A stretch of 64,000 nucleotides of DNA from Thamnaconus septentrionalis (taxonomy: Eukaryota > Chordata > Actinopteri > Tetraodontiformes > Monacanthidae), in NCBI GenBank assembly GCA_009823395.1, contig CM020509.1:18789501-18853500 (forward strand). The letters are read 5' to 3'. Below, piece by piece: positions 42,520 through 54,987 of the stretch (the first letter of the stretch is position 1; each line of letters begins with the position of its first letter). The notes beneath the pieces were generated by a model, which made no database searches, was not told where the DNA came from, and was given only the letters and a program-made list of their open reading frames with translations. The translations under genes were made by a program, and so were the position numbers.

Positions 42520-43439
42520 TCTTTCGGGTGGGAAGAAAAACACACAGAAGAAAACAAAATGGAAATGCTTGACACAACTGTCAGCTGAGCTATTGCTAAA
42601 CAGATGAGTGTAGATGCCGCGGCAGTAGCAGGTTTTTTTTTCCTCCATCTGAACTGGATGACATCTTCTATAAAAAAAAGAAGGAGTTCAGAAGTTTTTT
42701 TCATCGGTGGGGGAAAAAAAAACATTCCCAACTGAATTTTGCATGAGTTTAGTTCAACAGCAGTGCATTGCGGCGAGCCGAGGGAGCGGAGACGCACATC
42801 AGATATCGACCCTCCCACCAATAGGAAGCCTTGAGTCGCAGCTGCCCTTCCAAACTGGCAGTTAACTATCAGTGGAGGGTTGTGTTTTTTTTTGTAATCA
42901 CTGTCAGGGGTTTTATAATCGATTTTTGAAACAGCCTCCACTTTCAAACGTTTTCTGCTGGTCAGAGTTGGATAGCCAGATAAATCTGAAAGGATTTAGG
43001 GGAGTTCCATCTTGTATTCCACTTTATTTATAGGCTGTATTATCAGAAATAACATACGAATGAATAAGGAAATTATTATCCTGCAACGGCTTTGACGCAC
43101 ATTTACATATTGAGATACATTTGCATATAAATATTCAGAATTGTGTGTTTCTGCTTTCACCCCCGCCCCACGTCACCCAAATCCAGAAGCTCTCGTCAGT
43201 GCCAAATCAGCAGCAACAAGCCGCTATTAGCAAAATGAATAAATATCCAAAACATAAGATGCAAAGAACTCAGCAAAGAAGATCAGTATGAAAGCCATTT
43301 GTGTTTGTGTGTTGGTGAGCTTATACATTAGTTTTTTATTGTAAAACAAAAATTCTAAACCAGCTAAAATTCAAACAACGCTCACGATATATTTGTCGAG
43401 AACTCGCTGCGCTGCCCCCAAGTGGATAAAAAAAGAAAA

Positions 43440-43700
43440 AGACCTGCCAAAATGAGATGCTAATGCGGCCTCTTTCCCCCCTTCGCAGAAGGATTTAAAG
43501 AGTTTTTATCCGCCGCTGTTTGAAACAGCGATTTAGAAGGACAGAAGAAAAACGCTTTAATTAGCCATTTAATCCCGCAACTGATCAGAAATATTTGTTT
43601 TGAGCCACTTTTAATGAGCGCCGACTCAGATTAGAGCTCATTTCAGACTAATCTGGATCATCTGCTAGTTTCAGGCCGCTGCCGCGCTTTTTTTTGCCTG
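43440..43700. promoter_or_regulatory. Candidate regulatory island (homeodomain-motif rich)
   Basis: Non-repetitive, non-coding DNA with clustered TAAT/ATTA cores: TTAATTAGCCATTTAATCC near 43558-43576, plus TTTTAATGAG and several more TAAT/ATTA-like cores to about 43665. It looks like vertebrate developmental enhancers by composition only. No alignment was possible. Confidence 0.3.
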
Positions 43701-44867
43701 TGTGGCCCAGGCAGGCCGCTGGATGGCAAACGCCGGCGTTTCAAAATCTCCCCGACACGCGCGCGCTCACGCCCATCTCCCTCACCACACCCCCCCTACC
43801 CATCCTCCCCCCTCCCTCCTTCCCTCCCTCCCAGCCCCATGCTGAAGCAATTATGTCCAGTGTGTGTGAGTCTTCCAGCGGCGGTGTGAGGGTGATGGAT
43901 GATGCTGTCAGCGCAGGGAACATGTTTTAACGTCGGAATAATCTGCCTGCTAATATATTACATCCACTGGATAGGGTTCAATCATTGCTAATAGCGCCGC
44001 TAAGTTGGTGACGAGAGAAGCTGCACGGTTGTTGAAGAGCACGTGGCCTTTGTGCGCGCGTGCGTGTCCAAGTTGCGTTGCGTTGCGCGCGCGCGTGTGT
44101 GTGTGTGTGTGTGTGTATCTCATTAATCAGCGGGCAGAAAAGCAGCGGCGGCAGCAGGGAAATCCAGCCGGGGAAGAGAGAAAAAAAAAAAGGCCCGAAC
44201 GAACCAATAAACAAGCGCGCCAACAAGCACGCCGAGGCCGAGGAGTGTTTACTTCTTACATAATTAGCCGCTCGCGTCCTACAGAGTCGGCGAATTCGAC
44301 GGCGACGCCGCTTATTATGGGCCGCGAGAGTCTTTACCAGCGCTCGGTATAATATCGTCTTATGAAATGAAAGAGGGCGGAGAGAATGGAGCACAAAGGC
44401 AGCCGGCGCTTCAGAGAGCGGCAGCCTTGTGGCGTCTAATCCGCGACTGTCTAATCTCTCAAATTGCTGTGACGTTTGATGAAGGGGATCGAGCCGCTTC
44501 GCCAGCGCGCAGAGCGGGCCCAGGCACGGAGGGAGCGCGCATTTTTCTTCTTCTTCTTCTTCTTCTTCTTCTTCTCCTCCACCTTCTTCTGCACGGAACA
44601 GATCCGGCTGTGCTGCCCTCTTCCTCACAAATCCCTTAAAATAAAATAAAAATAAAAGAAAATGAAATGAAAATATCCGGGAATTCGCAGCGCCTCTCTG
44701 CTTCCCTCGCTCATCAAACCCGTGATGGGGATGCGACCGCCCCTCCTGCCCCTCCCGCCCCTCCCACCCCTCCGCCCCCCTTCCGCTTCCTACAGCGCCG
44801 TGTCGTTGTTGCATGCGTGTCGTGCGCGCTGGCGTATGCATGCACGTTACACCTGGGAACGAGGTGG

Positions 44868-44912
<45 letters not shown>

Positions 44913-46079
44913 CAGGGGAGAGTCTTGGGGGATTGGAGTTATATTCTGCTGGTGTCAGCTGGCTCGTGGCCTGCAGATTAATGTCTGCGTGTGTGTGTGT
45001 GTGTGTTTGTGTGTGTGTGCGTGCGTGTGCGCGCGCACGCATATGTGCCGCAGCGCAAACAAAGGCGCCCTCACAAAACACCCATAAACAGATTAGCTCG
45101 TCTGCTGAGAAACAAAGGGTTAAGAGAGAATGCAGATTTCACAGAGGAAGGGGGGGGAGGGAGGGGGAGGAGGAGGAGGAGGAAGGGTGGGGGGGACGTG
45201 GCTCCGCGTCTCATTTTTTAATTTTTTTTTTTTATATTCCGGGTGTACGTGCGTGTTTGCGCGTGTGTGTGTGTGTGTGTGTGTGTGCGTGTGCGTGCGT
45301 GTTTTCTTTCTCGCCGCTCTGGGGCGAGCGGGGCGAGCGCGGCGGTGGCGCGGCCTGATCCCTCTCCTCTAATACTGTGTGGAGAATCTCCTCGCTGGGC
45401 TCAGCTGCCAATTCTCTCTACTGTAACAGTCCCATTCTCCTCCTCAGCCGCTGAAACAATGCGGCCGTGCCTTTCTGCGCATCTCGGCACAAAGAGCGCC
45501 GGCGCTGAGACAGACGCTCGGAGTGAACTGAGACAGCGGCGGGGACAATGGGGCTAAGAATGCTTTTTGTTTGGGCATTGTGGCGGCCGCTTTTTTTTTT
45601 TTTTTTTTCTCTCTTTTTTTTTTCCGGAGACGCACAATAAAAGGAAAGTTCCAAAGGGACGAGCAACTTTTTTTTTTTTTTTTTTTTTGCTGTTGTTTGC
45701 TCATATTGTGGAACTTTAAGAGGATGCGCAGGATTTGGGGATTTGCATCTTTTGGAGAATCTGTGCGTATCAGTCAAGTGTATCTGCGGCTGCTTGGAGA
45801 AGGCTACACCAGGAGGAGGCCCAGCTTGAGGAAAGTTAACACAGCAAGGCCCCCATGTGTCGCGGGTCACATGACTATTCATTGGAGAATAAACAAAAAA
45901 AAAAACACTTTCCATTAAATAGAACTTTGGAAGCGCCAGGCTCCGAAAACACACTCTCACACTCGCACGCACGCGCACACTCGCACACGCACGGCGTGGG
46001 CAGCGGGCTGCCACGCGGAAACTTCTCCCTCTACTGGTGGTGTGGCATAACTGGGATGCGCTGGCCCCCAGAGGACCAC

Positions 46080-46200
46080 CTCTCTGGGACCTTGAGCCAA
46101 TCACGGCAGCCGAAACAAGCCTTTTATCTACAGGGGCTTATTAAGCTAATTGAATTAGCATGTTGTGGTTTCTGAACCCAAATACGATTAGCCTGTTATT
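46080..46200. promoter_or_regulatory. Candidate regulatory island
   Basis: The segment TTATTAAGCTAATTGAATTA (46138-46157) and the following TAGCATG and GATTAGCC give several overlapping homeodomain cores in unique sequence. The call rests on motif density alone. Confidence 0.3.
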
Positions 46201-46258
46201 ACTGTGTTATCAGGGTCCCTTGTTACAGTAACAGCAGGTTACTTTTGGCTCCTCCGTC

Positions 46259-46259
<1 letters not shown>

Positions 46260-46301
<42 letters not shown>
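46260..46301 (+). repeat. (CT)n microsatellite
   Basis: About 21 CT units. Confidence 0.95.
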
Positions 46302-46304
<3 letters not shown>

Positions 46305-47119
46305 ATCTATCTCACCGCCTTCCCATCATCGGAAGCGCTTCACACATCCACATATCAACTCCTTATCTCCCTCAGTTACAGTGTCTGGGAAAAAAAAAAA
46401 TCTGTGGCCATGTCCACGAGTGTGCAGGGCCCCCCCCGCCCTCACCCCCACCCCCACCCCCTCTTTTTCTTGATGGACATCGACACTTTCTTATCTTGCT
46501 CACATGAGAGCGTTTGACAGAATAACTCTGATGGCAGATTGCGAAATGCGCAAAGTGATATGCCAAACCAATAGGTGGCGATGAACCGCGTGCACCCACA
46601 AACAGAGAAGAAGACCGCGTGCTTGTTTTCATGTGGTGGCCACTGGTTGAAATCGAACGTCGCGACACACACAAGCTGCAGCAAGTGGGAAATAATTGTG
46701 AATTCCTGCATGCGGGCTAATGACACCTGGTGCGCTTCCATAAATAATTCCAATCCACACTAAGAAGAATATTAATTTGGATACCGACGCAGGGTGAAAA
46801 TAATAATGATTTCAAAATTGAATTTGCAACAACTTCCTCTAATCCACAATTAGAGAGGAGAAACAGAAGCAGCTAATGTACAATATGTTTTAGGTTCTCC
46901 AAATTGTCTGCAAACGCGCGACTAAAACGATGATGTCGCAATAAAGCATTAACAGGTGTTAACATCAACATGACCTCCCGGGTGCAATTTATGTCAACCA
47001 ATTTCTTTAACGAGGGACAAAGTTTGTGTTGTGGCCAAGTAATTGGCAGCAGTTTTGGAATGTTGAACCTGAACTTGATAACATTTCAAAAATATATACA
47101 TACAAGAACATTGTATATA

Positions 47120-47174
47120 ATAATAATAGTAATAATAATAATAATAATAATAATGATAATAATAATAATAATAA
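47120..47174 (+). repeat. (ATA)n microsatellite
   Basis: About 18 imperfect AAT/ATA units. Confidence 0.93.
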
Positions 47175-48675
47175 CTTGGAGGGAACAATAAATTGGAAAA
47201 AATACCCAATTTTTTTAAGAAACAATTTATTTTTAGTCTTCACAATTAAAGCAAAAAAAGAAGTGTTTCCAAGAAAAGTGCAGTGTTCAGCCTGAGCACC
47301 GCATTCCGTGTGGACTGAACCTCCCTCCACCAGCTGGGCAGGGAGTCACGGAGGCCAGCTTCACAGGGAGAGCAGGAGGTGGGCTGGCTGACTGGTGGAA
47401 GGAGGCGCAAGGGTGTGGGAGGGTGGAGGGGGAGGAGGGGACTGGCGGGTGGGCGGGTGGGAGTTAGGGGTGAGGCTGGGCGGAGGGGCGGGAGAAGGTT
47501 TGGAAGTCAGCTGGTCTCTTGGAGCCTGTGATTAATACACGGGGGCTGCACTGCTCCACCTCCGCACCACACTGTCCTCACCTCCAATTAGCATGCTAAT
47601 GAACCTCTGTGTGTGTGTGTGTGTAGGTGTGTGTGTGTGAGAGAGTCGGTGCATGGCACATGTGTGTGGGTGAATGTGTGTGTGTGTGTGTGTGTGTGAC
47701 CCGAGGGCTCTTACTCACTGTGCAGCATAAACAGAAATAGGCCGCCATTGAAAGGAATGACTGCTGCCCTGCTAATTGAGACTGTGTGTGTGTGTGTGTG
47801 TGTGTGTATGCTGCATGCTGCGGACTCTGACCCCGGTCTGCTGTTATGGTAACTGGTTGAATAGGAATGTTTTCTCTGCCTAGTTATACCTGTCACAGTG
47901 ACCTTTGTTCTGTGATTGCTGAGAGGTGGACACGAGCGGTCTCAGCTCGTTCTCCGCGGCCAACATGATTTACGACCCCAGCCCCCCCCCCACTTAACAA
48001 ACACACACAGAGATTAAGACTCGAATAAAAAAAATTCGTATCGCAAATCGCCGTCAATTGAAACGATAAACCCGAGAATGCAGCGCTAAGGCCCTTACAG
48101 GCTGATTTGACAGCCTTTGGCCGACCCTTCAGTGGCTGAAAGGGCAGTTCACTGTGTTATGGACCGGTTGGTTTCTTGCTATTTCTTGCAGCTTAGAAAT
48201 TTCACAATAACTCAGCTAAATGTAGTTGAATCCAGCAATCGTTGAGACTTTTCTGGCAAAAAAAAGGTGCTAATGAAAAAACAAACAAGCAGATTGTTTT
48301 TTTGAGTGAGGATTGTAGCGGAGGTCATCCCTCTCCAATCACACAAATATCTAAAGTTGGGCACCAGACGGGATTCACACGATGAGAAAGAAAGTTTGTT
48401 ATTTTTCTATAAATAATAGGCGAGGTAAGAAAGATACCAAATTATCATCTTCCTACAAAATTAACACCACAAGGAAACCAAAGAAAGTTCATGGATTGAG
48501 AAGTCCATGGAGTCCATCCAAAAATCAACACGACTTCAATTTTCAGAGAAGCGGTAAAACTAACCAACAAATAAACATCAACAAAACAAATTCTGAGGTT
48601 GATTATCAAACAAGAATCGAGAACCGACAACTCATTACGTAAAAACAAAAATAAGTCATTCAGGAATCAGCGTGG

Positions 48676-48732
48676 GGGGTGTGTGTGTGTGTGTGTGTGT
48701 GTGTGTTCAGGTTAGAGTTCAGTTTAGTTCTT

Positions 48733-48766
<34 letters not shown>
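48676..48766 (+). repeat. Paired (GT)n tracts
   Basis: GT runs at 48679-48706 and 48736-48766, separated by about 29 bases of TTCAGGTTAGAG-type sequence. Confidence 0.9.
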
Positions 48767-48768
<2 letters not shown>

Positions 48769-48862
48769 TAGTGGTCAGAGAGGGAGAGTTTGGAGATGAG
48801 TGTAACTGCAAAATGTAGTGGTCAGAGAGGGAGAGTTTGGAGATGAGTGTAACTGCAAAATG
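48769..48862 (+). repeat. Exact 47-bp tandem duplication
   Basis: Two head-to-tail copies, 48769-48815 and 48816-48862, each starting TAGTGGTCAGAGAGGGAGAG and ending CTGCAAAATG. I see no mismatch between them, so the duplication is recent. Confidence 0.96.
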
Positions 48863-48955
48863 GGGGGGGGTATGACGTATGCTGTGATGTCACTGAGGCT
48901 ACATTTTTTGTTTTCAAGACATTCAGTTCATTCATTTTCTGCGTGTGTTTTTTAA

Positions 48956-49319
48956 GGATGCACGACACCACTTTTTTACAGAACAAGTACAGAACAAATA
49001 CTTGCATCTCAGTACTCACCGATACCGATACAGAGTACTTAATAAGGCCATTACACAATATAGAATTACTTTGGTTTTTTTTTATTTTGTCCTTAGATGT
49101 TCAGTTATTTGAACCACTTTCCCGAGTATGTTTTTCTAAAACATTAGGTGACTGTCACAAGTTTCACTAAAGTACAAACACAAATTTCCCAAATTTGCCT
49201 TATACATACATAAACACCTGGTATTGGTGTTGTGGTATCGGCACGTGTTTTACGAGTACGAGTAGAGCACCCAACCCCATTATTGGTACCGAAACCCGAT
49301 ACTGGTGTCGCTGCATCCC
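48956..49319. mobile_element. Short inverted-repeat DNA transposon relic (MITE-like)
   Basis: The left end GGATGCACGACACCACT matches the reverse complement of the right end, GGGATGCAGCGACACCAGT, with one gap. The interior repeats GATACCGATAC and GGTATCGG motifs typical of a common fish dispersed repeat. No coding capacity. A clear target-site duplication is not visible. Confidence 0.65.
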
Positions 49320-50249
49320 GAGTTATTTTTAAAATTTTTAATGGTAACTACAGCTAAAACTAACATGAAGGACTTGAACAGCTTACTCACCTGTCAGTGG
49401 TGGTAGAGGTGCGATTCCATTTTTGCTGCGGCTGTGTGAAAATCCATGACATGAAGAATCAGGACGGTGTGGGCCCACGGGTGGCAGGATCCTACTGACC
49501 TTTAATGTGACTAATTCCCAGCACTGAGATGATGAATGAATCACCGAGCATCATTTTAATCAGGACCCCGATAGGAGAAAAAAAAAAAAGAAAAGACGTT
49601 AGTTACAGTGCCTGCACTTAATGCGTGATTCCCGAGCAAGAGCAATGACTTGTAGGGGTATAAACACAGGAGTGATGAGACGTTGATAATGATGTGACGC
49701 TTGGCCAGACTTCAAAAATCACAGCCTAAAACTTCCCCACAGTACAACGGCATACAGACAGCGGACTGTTTTATCTCTGAGAACGAGTTTTCTTTTTCCT
49801 CTCATCAGCCAAACAATAAACAGTCGTCACTCCAGTCACACGGTAGAGACACAAACGTCCTGCGGTGATGTGATTTACTGGGGAACGCAGTCACACGCTG
49901 CACACACACCAGAGCCTTTTGCTTGTTTGTTGCACATCCTGGCGCCAAGCCACTTCCCCCCTGCGCCTTCTGCTGGATTAAAGCCGTCATTTCACAGCGT
50001 GACACCCAGCGAAATGTAAAAGGCAGCAGCGGCAAATAATCGGCATTTCAGATTAAACACGCATCAATTTCATCAGCGGATTGGGCGGGCTTGAACGTAA
50101 GCATGTTACTATCTTGTATGAGAGAACGGCAGCAGTGAAAGGAATTTAGCAAATTTGAGATTTATCATGTGGAACACCGTAATCCTATTTCCACTTTGGC
50201 CTTCTGAGTGCACGTGTGTACAGGCATGTCTGTGCATTTAAGTGCCTGA

Positions 50250-50251
<2 letters not shown>

Positions 50252-50290
<39 letters not shown>
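50252..50290 (+). repeat. (GT)n microsatellite
   Basis: About 19 GT units. Confidence 0.95.
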
Positions 50291-50291
<1 letters not shown>

Positions 50292-52602
50292 AGATGCAGG
50301 CAGGGAAATAGCGCAGCTACAGTAACCTTTGCAATAATCAGTTCTGTCTGATGGGCCTCTTTAATTAACCTTGTAGGAAATTAATCCCAGTGTTAAATGG
50401 ACAAGAAAAAGATGTTTGATTACCACCGCGAGCCAACTGGGACTTCTCCCTCTGTCTAATTGCCCAGTAAGATGGAACAAGAGCGAAAGTAGCGAGAATT
50501 AGAAAAGGAGGAAACTGATAGGAGGAGGAGCGGTGGCGGCGGCGGCTGCGGGAGCGGAGAAGGGGAAGCGTCCCGCGTCCTGCGGCGTCGTTAACGTCAG
50601 TGTGAATGTCAGTCGGTCCCTGGAGCACTGATAAGGCTTCACCGAGAGGCCAGTGGAGGGAAGGAGAGGAGAGGACGGTGAGGGAAGAAAAACGTCAGGA
50701 AAGACATTTTTTTCATATAAAGAGAGAGAGAAAAAAATAGCTCACAACATGCTAATGCTACAGGCTAGCGGAGAAGAATGGTGTTAGATAAGAAACAGAT
50801 GGCTGGATTTGCAGTATATACATTAAAAGAGTATATACAAGAGTACAAATGTTTGTGAAGCTTCTCAATATCTCAATAACCCCCCAACAGTAAGACATTG
50901 GTTTCAAACTTACTTGTGGAATACGTTGTTTTTTTTAAGAGTTACCAAACCGCATGCTCAAGTATCAGCACTGCGAAACCACAGAGGTGTTTAGCATGTC
51001 GGCCAAATTGTAAAGGATTGATTTATCGGATATCCTCGGTTATGTATGATGTTTAGCTTTAAAAACACTGGTTTTAAGCCAAAGAAGTAAAGTGCATATT
51101 TTTTTCAAGGATTTATAGGAAAATTTTCCATTTTCTATTTTCGTAAAACATCTGCAAAGTGATTTTTTTTTTTTTTTTTTTAATCATTCTAAAATGAGAG
51201 TTTCTTGGCTGCTTATGAACTTCCCTTTAGTTTGCTGTTATCAAACGGTAGGTTAGTGGGAGGCTTTTCAAAACTTTTCTCCAGATATGTAGCCGTAATG
51301 TTCTGTTATGTTTCATACAGTTTACAGCAGAACGAGGGGCCGATTCCACCCTGCGTCCCTCCTTCCAGCTAGGCCAAGCAGGTGCTTTTCCTCCACCCTG
51401 CTTAGCATCTCCAGCTCTATGACCTCAATCATGACGTATCCAACGTCTGGCTTCACTGGACCAGCACCAGCATCGGTAATCAGACAGCTGGGAGAAGTCG
51501 AAGCGGTCGACTTCAGCCCATTCTCATCCTAAACTGTGTTTATTCTGGTCTCCAAAATTGGACGTCTTTTCCGTAATTTCCGTAAGTTGCCCATTGAGTC
51601 AGCATGTCTAAATTTCTGCGCTGGAGAGCCCTAACCTTTCCAAAAGGTCTGCTGTAGACCAAAATGCTTGTGTTCTTTGCTAAGATTGACGCCTCTGTGT
51701 TAGGCTGGTGATGTCGAACACATTCTTGGCCAAATCAATATTTCAACATGACCCTGTCCAGTCCAGTCTATACCTAAACACAGCTTCTGTAAAGCCCCAG
51801 AAAGTCCAAGTCTTTCTGTTTCCAAGCCTCAAACTCTACACTTAGTTAAATGTCAGAAATGAGCCGCCTGCCAGTGTGTCGTAAAAGACACACGTCGTCC
51901 AACAGACACATCAGCCATTCCTAATCGCTCCAATAAGCGTTTAGCCTCCACGGGGTCTTTTGTTTGAATCCATCCAGTTTCAGTTAGGCATTGAGATGAG
52001 CAGTTTGTTTGCTCGTCTACACACTCAATAAATCCTCTGCTTCAACCTTTCAGTCTTGTTTGGTCCAGAGAGCCCGACAGTCTCTGGTACCTTCTGAAGC
52101 TGCTGGTCCTGACAAGCCTCAATATTTCTTCCTGACGTCTGGAGGCAGGAGACACTGACTCATATTTCTAGCCTTACTTTTACCCACAACGACACTCTGG
52201 GAAATCTGCCCAAACAACAACAGACCAGTCTCTAAATCTGTTTTCTTAGCTAAAAATTAACAAAAATCAAGTTTTTTTTTGTTTTGAGAGACACTTTCTT
52301 GACACAAATAGTATTCTATCCATATTTTTTTTTTCTATCCAGAGAGAGTATTCAAGTCAGATTTTAGGAAATGACAATATGATGATACCAGCTTTAAAGA
52401 AAAAAACAGCTGTCAGATGTTTTTTTTTGTTTTTGTTTTAAATCTGCAAACCATCATTATCAGTTAGAAGGAACCCCTCAGGGTTCCATACTAGCACTTT
52501 TACTTTTCTTTACATAAGTAAACAACTTCTGTGATATTTTATCGGGACCAAGACTGGTCTTAAGTACGCTAACATTATTGGATCTTTTATTCTGTTGAGA
52601 CT

Positions 52603-53259
52603 AGGGGTGACTTCCAATTCCTCCCTTAACCCTCAATCTCAACCCTCAATCTCAAAAATGCGTGAAGTGCAAGTGCTGTCCCGATTCTCAGAACGTCAAG
52701 TTGAGGGACAAGATTAAGGACTGTATCGCCCTCAATATTGAGATTCTCCGGCACCACCCTTGGGAGTAAGGGCTACCCAGAAGGCATTGTGTATTTTCGC
52801 CAAGACATCTTCGAAAAATGGCGATGAAAAAAGCGAGCTACAAATGGAAGTATTTTCTTAGTAAATAAAGATATAAATATTACGAAACCATTTTATTGTC
52901 TTAGTTTAAGACTTTTTAATGGATTATTGACATCGTTGTTGCGTAACATTTCTTTTTTTTTACTTTACGATGTTTGTCAGCCAGACCGGCGGTCCTGGCT
53001 TCACGTTACTTGTATACCTTGTTGTGTAGAGACGGAGGACTTCTTCATTTTCATCGTCATCTTTTTCGTCTCCTTCTTCTTCGTCGCCGTCGTCTTCTTG
53101 ACAGACTGGAATTAGCTTTGGCGTAAGGCCGCCCCCCACAGTCTGAAGACGTAGCTGCACTTAAGGGGTGTCCCATTTCTAAGTCACAAGATAGCCCTTA
53201 CACTTATTTTTGAGGGCCAAAGATTGAGGAGTTAAGGGAGGAATTGGAATTGGCCCTAG
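52603..53259. mobile_element. Inverted-repeat DNA transposon relic flanked by TAG
   Basis: The left end GGGTGACTTCCAATTCCTCC pairs with the right end. Sixteen bases, CCAATTCCTCCCTTAA, are identical in inverse, and a subterminal CCTCAATCT / AGATTGAGG pair extends the match. The element lies between TAG trinucleotides at 52602-52604 and 53257-53259 (boundary overlaps by a base or two), consistent with a 3-base target duplication. The interior is about 0.6 kb with no recognisable transposase. Confidence 0.65.
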
Positions 53260-54954
53260 GTCTCCAGCCAGTCAATGTCTCCCTGAGATCAGACACCAGG
53301 GCCAACACAGCAAACTGTACAACTCACTGTCAACATTATGTTAATCATTCTGGTGGGATTTTGGAGTGAATAAGTGATTAGAACACCTGTGAGTCAGAGT
53401 GATATACAGAGGTAGAAGTCCCAGTGCTGTTCCTGCTGCCCTCCTGGACTGGACCTCCTCCTGTCCAGTCAAAGTGCTTGGGTGTAACTAACTGTTGCAT
53501 AGGTTAAATCAAAAGCTCATTCATTAGGCAAACGTACTGCATGGCTGACAATCAAAGGGTGCAAGAAACTTCCAAGACACACCTGGTCCTGGTCCCAACC
53601 GCAATCTAACCACCTGTAATCTCTGCAACAAATGAGATTCAATCGGGCAAATCAAAAAATGTCTGAAAGAAAGGTACAATTTTCCTTTGCGAGGAAGACA
53701 TAGAAGTTTTTAAGTTGAAAGAACATTTTCTTTCACTTATAAAGTAAAACACAAAACAAACAACTCAGATTTTCATTATTATTATTTCTAACCTCTAATT
53801 TATATCATCCGGCTGAATATTTTGATTGCCACTGGACCGTACACCAGCTCCACTGTCTGTTTTCCACTCTGCCTTCTTGTTAGCGTTAACTCATCAGCGG
53901 GGTCAATCACTGAAAACACATTACAAGGCAGCCAAAAGATCACGTTACACCATTTGAATAAATACAAGGCAATTTGTCACTGTCATGTCAGAGTTGACTT
54001 TCTCTGTCTGCCCTCGCCGCCGCTCTCATCCTCCTCCCCGCCTCCAGCGCCGCCGCCCCTCCAACACCCCGCTTCCTCAGGCCGGCGCGGTGGCAGGAAG
54101 TGCTATTGGTGATTGTATTAACCCCTGCTGGAGCACGCTGACCTCTACCTCTGTTCAGCTGGAGGAAATGTTTCAGGGGGCACGGACACATGTTTGGATG
54201 TGTGCACGCTGTCAAGACGTGAAGCAGCCGAAATTTTAGATTTCGAAACCATCTGAAAAAAAAAAATCCGGATTAGCAAATCATCAAGCAGGAGGAGTCG
54301 TCATACTCCACCCAAAGTGGATTATCATTATTACCGTCAGTTTTTTCTCACAAAAGTGATTTTTCTCATCTTTCTTGATGTGAACCATCAGGCGAGAACG
54401 TCGCTTCACTGCAGAAGTTGCAGCTTCACTTCTCAGCCTTTCTAAAATTCAAACGCAGGGCCCTGAAAACAAATGGGACAGCTTTTTTTTAAGTGGTGAA
54501 TGAAAAAAAAATAGGATGTCAAAAAGGGAAGTCACTTTTGGACTGGAGCGTCTTCATACTCTGCAAGTCATAAAAGGTTCACCTCATGTTAACAAAAACA
54601 AACAAATCCAAACCTTCAGTTCCATATGATGAACAAAAACATTACGAAATCCCCAAGAAATCCCGCTTCCTCGAGAACAAACCTACGCCTTGCCAAAATC
54701 AAAAAAGATCCTTTTATTAAGTGAAATTTTCAGAGATACGTTTGAGGCGGAAGCCACACGGGGCACCGCTGAGGGGTAGCAGGGTTAGCACAACAGCCCA
54801 GACCTCCTGCACACTTTCATCTGGCTGTTTCAACATCCCCACATCCTCTGCACTGTTTCTACTGCAGTCGCTTAAACAAATTCTCATCTTTCTGACAAGC
54901 TAATGCACACACTTACACAGACACACGCACACACACACGCACGCACAGCCTCCC

Positions 54955-54987
<33 letters not shown>

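Larger units (their letters stand above)
35001..46300. other. pou3f4 upstream flank, middle part
   Basis: No coding gene recognised. It contains a long (TA)n tract, (CAG)18, a 138-bp minisatellite and POU octamers at 41717-41724, 43119-43126 and 45741-45748. TAAT-rich islands lie at 43440-43700 and 46080-46200. GC-rich, low-complexity DNA lies at about 44020-45560. Confidence 0.6.

Noticed and set aside
43978..45081. Minus-strand open frame of 367 codons
   Set aside because: It runs through CA repeats, purine tracts and low-complexity DNA. No domain, no splice support and no recognisable homology.
48382..48642. Open frame of 86 codons rich in Lys and Asn
   Set aside because: Composition follows AT-rich DNA. 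No motif or neighbour supports a gene.
51308..51532. Open frame of 74 codons near 51.4 kb
   Set aside because: Serine-rich translation without recognisable domain. No repeat boundaries found either.
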